From Burkholderiales bacterium (lineage in GTDB: Bacteria > Pseudomonadota > Gammaproteobacteria > Burkholderiales > CAIKXV01), in assembly GCA_014379045.1 (NCBI GenBank), contig JACMMK010000050.1, positions 1-17,197 on the forward strand: a DNA stretch of 17,197 nucleotides, written 5' to 3'. The notes below the pieces were generated by a model that had not been told where the DNA came from, ran no database searches, and was given only the letters and a program-made list of their open reading frames with translations. A program made the translations under genes and the position numbers. This document shows, piece after piece, positions 1 to 6,168 of this stretch (position 1 is its first letter; the number at the start of each line of letters is the position of its first letter).

Positions 1-1
1 A

Positions 2-187
2 TCCACCCGGGAGGCGCGCGACGGCGACCTGCGCGAGCGCGAACCGAACGGCCGCGAGCGCCCGCCCAAAGCCGAGCCACGCGCGTCGGGCTGGGAACTG
101 CGCGTGCATGCCGATCGTAAATCGATCGTCCTGACCGACCTCATCCGGCTACCCGACGAGCACGCTAGCCGTCTGCGGCTCGACTGA
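2..187 (+). CDS. C-terminal fragment of an unrecognised protein (cut by left edge)
   Basis: An open frame runs from the left edge to a TGA at 185-187, giving 61 codons. The visible tail is very rich in Arg, Glu and Asp in its first half and ends in a segment containing WELRVHADRKSIVLTDLIRL. I do not recognise a family. Its last 23 bases overlap tail-to-tail with the permease gene that ends at 165 on the other strand, which is common in compact genomes. The stretch is too short for a firm coding call, and in such GC-rich DNA a 61-codon open frame can occur by chance. The neighbouring minus-strand permease is certain; this fragment is only plausible. Confidence 0.4.
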   Translation, partial: STREARDGDLREREPNGRERPPKAEPRASGWELRVHADRKSIVLTDLIRLPDEHASRLRLD

Positions 188-1880
188 GCCCCGGGCGCCT
201 CGTCGCATCGATGCCGGGCACGATGAGCGCATCACCGGGATTTCCCCGGCGCGTGCGCAGCGTCCGGGTCAGCAGCACCACCGGCAGCACGCCGACCGCG
301 ACGATCACCAGCGAGGCGACTGCGGCCTCCCCCAGACGCTCGTCGGCGGCATAGGTATAGGCCTGCGTCGCCAGCGTGTCGAAGTTGAACGGACGAATCA
401 CCAGCGTGGCCGGCAATTCCTTCATGACGTCGACGAACACGAGGAGTGCCGCGGTGAGTACGCTGGTCCACATCAACGGACGGTGCACGTGCCACAGCGT
501 GGCCCCCGGACCGAGGCCGAGACTGCGCGCGGCATCGTCCATCGAACGGGTGATCTTGCCGAGCCCCGCGTCCAGCGTTTCCTGTGCAATCGCGAGGAAG
601 CGCACGAGATACGCGTAGATCAATGCGAGCACGGTGCCGGTGAGGATCAGTCCGGTGGTCACGTTGAAACGCTCGCGCATCACCGCGTCGATCCAGTTGT
701 CGAACGTGGCCAGCGGAACCAGGATTCCCACGGCGATCACTGCGCCGGGTACCGCATACCCGAGCCCGACCGCGCGTGTCGCCGTGATCGTGAACGCGCT
801 TCGATGCAGGCGCAATGCGTACGCGAGCACGGTCGCGATCGACACCGCCGCGGCGGCGGTGATGCCCGCCAACGTGAAGCTGTTGAGCGTCAACTGCAGA
901 TAGCGTGCGAACGCCTGCTCGCCGCGCACTTCGAGCGCCAGGTGCACCAGTGTCACCCCCGGCACGAAGAAGCCGATGGCTATCGGAATCAGGCACGCGA
1001 CCACGGCCAGGACGGCGAATGGACCCCTCAATCGCAATGCGACGATCGACCCTCCACGCGCGCCCACGGTCGCATAACTGGCGCGCCCCCGGCTCGTGCG
1101 CTCGACCCCGAGCACGATCAGCACGAAGGCGAGCAGTGCGCACGCGAGCTGCTCCGCGGCGAGACGGTCGCCGAGCGACAGCCAGGCGCGATAGATGCCG
1201 GTGGTGAAGGTCGGCACTGAGAAGTACGACACCGTACCGTAGTCGGCGAGGGTTTCCATGGCCGTGAGTGCCACGCCCCCCGCAATCACAGGACGCGCAA
1301 GCGGCAACGACAGGCGGAAGAACGACGCCCACGGTCCATAGCCCAGGCTGCGACTCACCTCGACCACGTTGCCGGAACGCTCGATGAACGCAGTGCGTGC
1401 CAGCAGGTACACGTACGGGTACAGGACGAAGATGAACATGGTCGCGGCGCCGCCGAGCGAGCGCACTTCGGGGAACCAGTAGTCGCGTCGCGTCCACCCG
1501 AAGCTCTCGCGCAACAGGGTCTGCACCGGCCCGGTGAACTGCAGCAGGTCGGTATACGCGTATGCCATCACGTACGCCGGCATCGCCAACGGCAACACGA
1601 GCATCCACTCGAACGTGCGTCGGCCGGGGAACTCGAGCATCGTGACCACCCACGCTGCGCCGACACCGAGTGCGGTTACCCCGATGCTCACGGCCACCAG
1701 CAGGAAGACAGTGTTGACCACGTACTCGGCGAGCACGGTGTCGAGCAGGTGCGCCCACACCTCCCCGGTGCCGCGTGCCAACACGCTCGAGGCCACCGAC
1801 AGCACCGGCACCGCGGCGAGCAAGGCGAGCATCAACGCGAAGACGACCAGCGGAGACTTGAGGGCGCGAAACGATGGCAC
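165..1880 (-). CDS. fbpB: Ferric-iron type ABC transporter permease, fused two-domain (FbpB/SfuB family)
   Basis: This is an inner-membrane permease of 571 residues with two repeats of the binding-protein-dependent transport fold and about 12 hydrophobic segments. Each half carries the cytoplasmic EAA-type loop that docks the ATPase: around residues 174-194 (EVSRSLGYGPWASFFRLSLP) and around 449-469 (DDAARSLGLGPGATLWHVHR). Length and duplicated layout match the Fe3+ permeases FbpB, SfuB and HitB, which import iron released from a periplasmic carrier; a thiamine or other small-solute permease of the same superfamily is less likely. The start is a GTG at 1880 with no clear Shine-Dalgarno sequence. 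The gene diverges from its presumed ATPase, whereas these genes are usually in one direction. A Fur-like site in the gap suggests iron control. No substrate-binding protein gene is adjacent. Confidence 0.85.
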   Translation of the reverse strand: MPSFRALKSPLVVFALMLALLAAVPVLSVASSVLARGTGEVWAHLLDTVLAEYVVNTVFLLVAVSIGVTALGVGAAWVVTMLEFPGRRTFEWMLVLPLAMPAYVMAYAYTDLLQFTGPVQTLLRESFGWTRRDYWFPEVRSLGGAATMFIFVLYPYVYLLARTAFIERSGNVVEVSRSLGYGPWASFFRLSLPLARPVIAGGVALTAMETLADYGTVSYFSVPTFTTGIYRAWLSLGDRLAAEQLACALLAFVLIVLGVERTSRGRASYATVGARGGSIVALRLRGPFAVLAVVACLIPIAIGFFVPGVTLVHLALEVRGEQAFARYLQLTLNSFTLAGITAAAAVSIATVLAYALRLHRSAFTITATRAVGLGYAVPGAVIAVGILVPLATFDNWIDAVMRERFNVTTGLILTGTVLALIYAYLVRFLAIAQETLDAGLGKITRSMDDAARSLGLGPGATLWHVHRPLMWTSVLTAALLVFVDVMKELPATLVIRPFNFDTLATQAYTYAADERLGEAAVASLVIVAVGVLPVVLLTRTLRTRRGNPGDALIVPGIDATRRPGLSRAADG

Positions 1881-1959
1881 GGGGGCGACGCTTGCCGGCA
1901 GCCTTCGGGCTGGCCACGCAGTCCAGTGAACGCGGGCCCGGATTCTGCCCGAGCGTCGC

Positions 1960-1965
1960 TATAAT
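1960..1965 (+). promoter_or_regulatory. Perfect -10 box (TATAAT) ahead of the ABC ATPase gene
   Basis: TATAAT stands at 1960-1965 in otherwise GC-rich DNA, about 108 bases before the ATPase start. No good -35 element is visible at the usual distance. The hexamer adjoins the Fur-like palindrome, so repressor binding would cover the probable start of transcription near 1972. The reverse complement is also A/T-rich, so a divergent promoter for the permease could share this stretch. Confidence 0.45.
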
Positions 1966-1967
1966 GA

Positions 1968-1986
1968 AAAGCGAACCGTTCTCATT
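1968..1986 (-). promoter_or_regulatory. Candidate Fur box between divergent iron-transporter genes
   Basis: Read on the minus strand the site is AATGAGAACGGTTCGCTTT. It has a perfect inverted core, GAAC-G-GTTC, and fits the commonly seen Fur-box form AATGAGAATnATTCTCATT at 14 of the 18 defined positions by my alignment. It lies directly downstream of the plus-strand TATAAT and between two genes of a ferric-iron type importer, the expected place for iron repression. The match is imperfect on the right arm, so this is an inference. Confidence 0.45.
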
Positions 1987-2072
1987 TGGCTTTGGCGGCG
2001 TGCCTCGACGCCGTCGATGCCGCGCATCGACTCCCGCACCCGACACCCAACCGTCCCAGTTACAGGCCACGC

Positions 2073-3227
2073 ATGCCCATGGATGCCGTTCTGCGCTTCG
2101 ACCGGGTGAGCCACTGCTACGGCGACGTCTGCGTATTCGATCAACTCTCGTTCACGCTCGCGCGCGGGCAGATCGGATGCCTGCTCGGAGCGAGCGGTTC
2201 GGGCAAGACCACGGTGTTGCGTTGTATCGCGGGCTTCGAGCCGATCACCGAAGGCAGCATCCACATCAACGGCGTCGAGGTCGCCCGACGGGAACGGCAG
2301 GCGCCGCCCGAGAAGCGCCAGGTCGGCATGGTGTTCCAGGACTACGCGCTGTTTCCGCACCTGAGCGTCGCCGCGAACATCGGCTTCGGCCTGCGCAGCC
2401 TGGCGCGCGCAGTGCGTACCCGGCGCGTGGACGAACTGCTCGAGGTGATCGGACTTCAACGGTCGGGCAGTGCTTATCCCCACGAACTCTCGGGGGGCCA
2501 GCAGCAGCGAGTTGCGCTCGCCCGGGCGCTCGCGCCCAAACCCGAACTGCTGCTGCTCGACGAACCCTTTTCGAATCTCGATGTCGAAATGCGCGAGCGA
2601 CTCGGACAGGAAGTACGCGACATCCTGAAACAGCAGGGCACGACGGCGATCCTGGTGACGCACGACCAGATCGAAGCCTTCGCGGTCGCCGACGAGATCG
2701 GCATCCTGCATCGCGGGCACCTCGCGCAATGGGACACGCCATACAACCTCTATCACCGGCCGGCCGACCGGTTCGTCGCCGACTTCATCGGCAAGGGGGT
2801 ATTCGTGCCGGGTGTCGTGCTCGACGACCATCGCATCGACATCGGCTTCGGCACATTGACCGGTCGACTGGCGAGTGGCTCCGACGAGGGCGATGTTGCG
2901 CCGGTGCGCGAGGTCGATGTGCTGCTGCGCCCCGACGACATCGTTCACGACGACGCAAGCCCGCTGAAGGCGCGCGTCGTGCACAAGGCGTTTCGCGGCG
3001 CAGACATCCTCTACACGCTCACGTTACCCGATGGCCGCCAGGCCTTGTCGGTGGTGCCGAGTCACCACAACCACGCGCTCGGTGAAGAGATCGGCATCCG
3101 GATCGAAGCCGATCATGTGATCGTGTTCCGACGCGAAGGGGACGGTCCCGCGCCCGGCTCCGACGGTGCGCGCGGCCTGCCCCAGCCTGCGCGTACCCAG
3201 CGCTCGAGCGGACCGGTCCCGAACTGA
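2073..3227 (+). CDS. fbpC: Ferric-iron type ABC transporter ATP-binding protein (FbpC family)
   Basis: This is a cytoplasmic ATPase of 384 residues that powers the adjacent permease. Visible motifs are Walker A GASGSGKTT (39-47), Q-loop Gln89 in VFQDYALFPH, signature LSGGQQQR (139-146), Walker B LLLLDEP (159-165) and H-loop His197 in VTHDQ. The region from about 280 to 352 fits a TOBE-type regulatory domain, as in FbpC and PotA. The frame is open back to 1986, but homology begins right after MPMDAVLRF, so I choose ATG 2073; ATG 2079 is also possible. A weak AGG precedes 2073 by 7 bases. The last 30 or so residues (REGDGPAPGSDG onward) run past the usual family end and overlap the converging DUF418 gene by 115 bases. 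FbpC is preferred to spermidine or sulfate importers because of the partner permease. Confidence 0.87.
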   Translation: MPMDAVLRFDRVSHCYGDVCVFDQLSFTLARGQIGCLLGASGSGKTTVLRCIAGFEPITEGSIHINGVEVARRERQAPPEKRQVGMVFQDYALFPHLSVAANIGFGLRSLARAVRTRRVDELLEVIGLQRSGSAYPHELSGGQQQRVALARALAPKPELLLLDEPFSNLDVEMRERLGQEVRDILKQQGTTAILVTHDQIEAFAVADEIGILHRGHLAQWDTPYNLYHRPADRFVADFIGKGVFVPGVVLDDHRIDIGFGTLTGRLASGSDEGDVAPVREVDVLLRPDDIVHDDASPLKARVVHKAFRGADILYTLTLPDGRQALSVVPSHHNHALGEEIGIRIEADHVIVFRREGDGPAPGSDGARGLPQPARTQRSSGPVPN

Positions 3228-4321
3228 GCCTGCCAGACCGGGGCGAGCGCAACCGCGCACACCCAGAAGGCAAGTCCGAAGCCGAACAGTCCGACCGACC
3301 CGAAGCGTGGCGCGAGCGCGCCCGCGGGGCCCGCGAACAGCACCATGCACGTCAGCGTGTGCGCGATGTAACAGGACATCGTCATCCGACCCAGCGGCAC
3401 GAATGCGCCGAGCCACTGCGCCCGACCCGCATGCCATTCGCGCGCGAGCAGGCAGACGAGGCCCAGCGCGAGCACCGGACCCGCGAACTGGCTCGACAGG
3501 TCGCTCGGCGTCAGATCGCCCCCGCTTTCGCGCTGCAGGCGGATCACCCACAGCGCGAGCAGCGCGTTGGCGACGATGCCGATCGGCAGTGCCACGCTGA
3601 CCCCGAGCCTCCAGACGCGTGCGCCGAGCCGCGCCCGCTCGAGGATGCGCAGGCGCCCGGCCAGCACGCCCAGCGTGCCCAATGCCAACATCATCGGCAC
3701 CTGCCACGGCACCTGGAATACGAATGAGGCGTAGGCGATGCGCTGCAACGCGAATACGTCCGACCACGAGCGTGCGTCGGTCAGCCAGTGCCCGGTGCCG
3801 GGCAACGGTTCACCGCCGAGGATCAGCCACAGGCACGTCGCACCGCCGAACAACAGCCAGATCGCCCCCCATAGCCGAAAGCGCGCACACAGTCGGCGCA
3901 GGCGCACGCGCGGAGCGCCGATCAGCATCACGCCCAACAGGGCGAGCCAGGAAAGAATGTCGCCGAAATACACGAACATGCCGTGAAGCACGCCGAGCAT
4001 CCCCTGTCGGAGCATCTGCCGGCGCCGCGTGCTCGCGACGTCGGCGATCGTCGTGCCGCGCCGGCGGCGTACGCGCATCGCCCAGGCATAGCCGACCAGG
4101 AACATCAGCAGCGGGTAGCTCTTCGCCTGGAACACCGCGGCGCAGAACGCGTGCACAGCGAGCGCCGTGGACGAGTCCGGCGGGTCGACGACGCCGATCG
4201 GTGAACTGAATACATGCGGGAACGACATCGAGTTCACGACCAGCACACCGCCGAGTGCGAGGCCGCGCAAGCCATCGATGAACCGGTCGCGAGGCGGGGC
4301 CGCGCCGGTCGAGTGCGTCAA
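3113..4321 (-). CDS. DUF418 / YeiB-type polytopic membrane protein
   Basis: The product is an inner-membrane protein of 402 residues with roughly 9-10 hydrophobic segments. It opens with the family hallmark RDRFIDGLRGLALGGVLVVN (11-30) and has GRMTMSCYIAHTL (311-323) and the closing DUF418 signature FGTGPLERWVRAGW (367-380). The family is related to acyltransferase-like membrane proteins, but its substrate is unknown. I place the start at TTG 4321, because the hallmark begins 10 residues later and this codon overlaps the TGA of the upstream transglycosylase gene (TTGA), implying translational coupling. An ATG at 4444 in the same frame would add 41 Arg-rich residues that are antisense-like and unsupported. 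The last 20 or so residues are low complexity and overlap the converging ATPase gene. Confidence 0.8.
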   Translation of the reverse strand: MTHSTGAAPPRDRFIDGLRGLALGGVLVVNSMSFPHVFSSPIGVVDPPDSSTALAVHAFCAAVFQAKSYPLLMFLVGYAWAMRVRRRRGTTIADVASTRRRQMLRQGMLGVLHGMFVYFGDILSWLALLGVMLIGAPRVRLRRLCARFRLWGAIWLLFGGATCLWLILGGEPLPGTGHWLTDARSWSDVFALQRIAYASFVFQVPWQVPMMLALGTLGVLAGRLRILERARLGARVWRLGVSVALPIGIVANALLALWVIRLQRESGGDLTPSDLSSQFAGPVLALGLVCLLAREWHAGRAQWLGAFVPLGRMTMSCYIAHTLTCMVLFAGPAGALAPRFGSVGLFGFGLAFWVCAVALAPVWQAQFGTGPLERWVRAGWGRPRAPSEPGAGPSPSRRNTIT

Positions 4322-5319
4322 GGCCGCGCCGTCGCGGCGACGCGCGCCGCGAGGATCTCGCGCGCGAGTTCGTGCACTGCCATCGCATAGTGAATCGCGC
4401 GGTTGTAGCGCGTGATCACGTAGAAATTGTCGAAGCCCAGCCAATAGTCGGTGCCCTCCCGCGTGATCAGCGGGAACACCATCGCCAGCAGCGCCGGATC
4501 GACCTCGAGCGCGGGCATGAATCCGAGTTCGCGCAGCGCGCCGACCGGGGTATGCGGCTTGATACCGAGCTTCACCTGCGCCTCGGCGATCTCGGCCGGC
4601 GCACTCACCCTTATCGCCACCGGTCCGCCGGCGATCCAGCCGAACAAGCGGTAGTAGTTGGCGACGCTGCCGATCGCGTCGGGCGCGCTGCGCCAGAGGT
4701 CGATCCGACCGTCGTTGTCGAAGTCGACCGCGAACTTGCGATAGCTGGTGGGCATGAACTGCGGAATACCCATCGCGCCCGCGAACGACCCGCGCGGCTG
4801 GGCCGCGTCGAGCCCGAGTTCGCGCGACAACAGCAGGAACTGCTCGAGCTCGCCGCGAAAGAATTCAGCGCGGCGCGGGAACTCGAAGGCGAGCGTCGCG
4901 AGCGAGTCGAGCACCGGATGCGCGCCCATCATCTTGCCGAACAGCGTCTCGGCGGCGATCGTCGCGACGATCAGCTCGGCAGGCACACCGAACTGGGCCT
5001 GTGCGCGAGTCAACGTGGTGGCGTTGTCCTGCCAGAAACGCGCCCCGCCGACCACCCGGGTGCGATTGACGAACGCGGGCCGATAGTCGAACCACGGCCT
5101 GGGTTGCGACTGCGACTGCATCGCGCCGAGCACCTGCGACTGCGAGCGTACGCGTCCGAACAGGGCGCGCAGCGCATCGCGATCGAACCGATGCCGCTCG
5201 ACCATGTCGTCGATGAACGCCTCGACCTCGACCGACAGCGCACGTGGCGCCGCTTGCGCCCTCGTTTCACCGACCATCGCCACCGAGGCGATTGCTGCGA
5301 GTAACCCGCGCCGCTTCAT
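4318..5319 (-). CDS. mltB: Periplasmic lytic murein transglycosylase, MltB family
   Basis: The enzyme has 333 residues and cleaves the MurNAc-GlcNAc bond of peptidoglycan to leave 1,6-anhydro-MurNAc ends. The N-terminus MKRRGLLAAIASVAMVGETR followed by AQA fits a Sec signal with cleavage near residues 22-23. There is no lipobox cysteine, so it is probably soluble rather than an anchored lipoprotein like E. coli MltB. The catalytic Glu is Glu124 in ATIAAETLFGKMMG. The family block GAMGIPQFMPTSYRKFAVDF (181-200) is followed by DNDGRIDLW. Start ATG 5319 is chosen because it begins the signal peptide and overlaps the lexA stop (ATGA). The frame is open further upstream inside lexA, but those codons are not real. 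It is the middle gene of lexA-mltB-DUF418. Confidence 0.9.
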   Translation of the reverse strand: MKRRGLLAAIASVAMVGETRAQAAPRALSVEVEAFIDDMVERHRFDRDALRALFGRVRSQSQVLGAMQSQSQPRPWFDYRPAFVNRTRVVGGARFWQDNATTLTRAQAQFGVPAELIVATIAAETLFGKMMGAHPVLDSLATLAFEFPRRAEFFRGELEQFLLLSRELGLDAAQPRGSFAGAMGIPQFMPTSYRKFAVDFDNDGRIDLWRSAPDAIGSVANYYRLFGWIAGGPVAIRVSAPAEIAEAQVKLGIKPHTPVGALRELGFMPALEVDPALLAMVFPLITREGTDYWLGFDNFYVITRYNRAIHYAMAVHELAREILAARVAATARP

Positions 5320-6008
5320 CCGTACCTGCGTATCAGCCCCTTGACTGCCCCACGGATCGTAACCTGCTCCGGGCGGAATACCAATGGCAACATCGTCGAG
5401 TTGGCAGGATGGAGCACGATCTCGTGCGCGCGTTGTTCGAAGCGTTTCAGCGTCGCCTCGGTGCCGTCGATCAACGCGATCACCAGTTCGCCGTTGCGGG
5501 CCGACGTGCGGTGTTCGACGACCACGATGTCGCCGTCGTGGATGCCCTCCTCGATCATCGAGTCGCCACGGACGATCAGCGCGTAGTGATCGGCGCGCGC
5601 AGCCCATTCGGCGCCGATTTCGATGCGTTCCTCCTGCTCGATCGCCTCGATCGGCCGCCCTGCGGCGACACGACCGAGAAGCGGCAGCGTTGGGATGCTG
5701 CCCACGCGTGAAGCCGGCGTTTCATCATCCAGCAATGTCTGTTGCGTGGTCCGCGTGGCGCGCCGGCCGGCTTCGGTCAACGCCAGGCCGCGCTGCCGGC
5801 CTCGCAGGGGCTGGACGAAGCCGGCCGCGACCAGCGCCTGCACGTGTTTATGCAACGAGCCGCGCGAGGTCAGTCCCAGCCCCGCGCAGACGGCATCGAG
5901 CGACAGCGGATCCGGGGCGTCGGACCCATGTTCCACCAGCCACAGCAGCACCGCGCGCTGCCTGTTAGTCAGCCGATCGAACGTGGTGGGCCGCTCGCCG
6001 TCGCTCAT
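5316..6008 (-). CDS. lexA: LexA repressor, S24-type self-cleaving SOS regulator
   Basis: The 230-residue protein has an N-terminal winged helix (about 10-78) and a C-terminal S24 protease domain. The cleavage site is Ala116-Gly117 in LLGRVAAGRP; the catalytic dyad is Ser150 in VRGDSMIEEG and Lys188 in TEATLKRFEQ. The recognition helix reads SRGSLHKHVQAL (48-59), where E. coli has SPNAAEEHLKAL. The E. coli contacts Asn41, Ala42, Glu44 and Glu45 are therefore replaced, which predicts a box other than CTGT-N8-ACAG. His-Lys at this place recalls LexA proteins that read GAAC half-sites. Start ATG 6008 is preferred to in-frame ATG 6053 because the promoter -10 lies between them. The gene starts the operon lexA-mltB-DUF418 and diverges from mrfA. 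Probably autoregulated through GAAC-N7-GAAC at 6057. Confidence 0.92.
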   Translation of the reverse strand: MSDGERPTTFDRLTNRQRAVLLWLVEHGSDAPDPLSLDAVCAGLGLTSRGSLHKHVQALVAAGFVQPLRGRQRGLALTEAGRRATRTTQQTLLDDETPASRVGSIPTLPLLGRVAAGRPIEAIEQEERIEIGAEWAARADHYALIVRGDSMIEEGIHDGDIVVVEHRTSARNGELVIALIDGTEATLKRFEQRAHEIVLHPANSTMLPLVFRPEQVTIRGAVKGLIRRYG

Positions 6009-6041
6009 GACGTCCCGTCTTGTGTTTGTTGCGCCGGTTTC

Positions 6042-6049
6042 ATAGTATC
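6042..6049 (-). promoter_or_regulatory. Candidate -10 region of the lexA promoter
   Basis: On the minus strand the sequence reads GATACTAT, containing GATACT and TACTAT, in an A/T-rich island of the lexA-mrfA gap. It would start transcription near 6035, giving a leader of roughly 25-30 bases before ATG 6008. The GAAC-N7-GAAC repeat sits 8 bases upstream, across the -35/-10 spacer, as expected for a repressor site. The -35 element is poor. The same island could hold a weak plus-strand promoter for mrfA. Confidence 0.4.
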
Positions 6050-6056
6050 GCATGGA

Positions 6057-6071
6057 GAACGGATGGAGAAC
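6057..6071. promoter_or_regulatory. Candidate LexA operator (SOS box), direct repeat GAAC-N7-GAAC
   Basis: The plus strand reads GAACGGATGGAGAAC, which is GTTC-N7-GTTC on the lexA strand. This is the form known for alphaproteobacterial LexA boxes. The half-sites are 11 bases apart, one helical turn, so both face the same side of the DNA. The site lies 49 bases upstream of lexA and about 98 upstream of mrfA. It is part of a longer near-perfect tandem repeat of an 11-base unit (6050-6060 and 6061-6071, 10 of 11 matching). No CTGT-N8-ACAG is seen in the gap. A chance duplication remains possible. Confidence 0.55.
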
Positions 6072-6168
6072 GTCCGGAATCGGACGCGCTCCCGGCGTCG
6101 ATCAGCGCGACCGCCGTTGAAGCACCCCCTGCGCACCCGGAACCCCAACTCCTCTGCTCCCACCCGCG

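Noticed and set aside
232..2070. Long open frame on the minus strand (about 612 codons) overlapping the permease gene
   Set aside because: It is an alternative frame of the certain permease gene, Arg/His/Ala-rich with no membrane segments or motifs. Such frames are expected in high-GC DNA.
5320..5607. N-terminal extension of the transglycosylase frame upstream of 5319
   Set aside because: The extension lies wholly within lexA in another frame, is Arg-rich, and precedes a proper signal peptide starting at ATG 5319.
6009..6053. Upstream start of lexA at ATG 6053 adding 15 residues
   Set aside because: The extra residues overlap the probable -10 region and extend beyond the normal LexA N-terminus. 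ATG 6008 fits the family better.
6052..6120. Short plus-strand open frame (22 codons, ATG 6052 to TGA 6118) in the mrfA leader, in the same frame as mrfA
   Set aside because: Its ATG lies inside the GAAC repeat region with no ribosome site, and the stop separates it from mrfA. It is more likely promoter DNA than a leader peptide.
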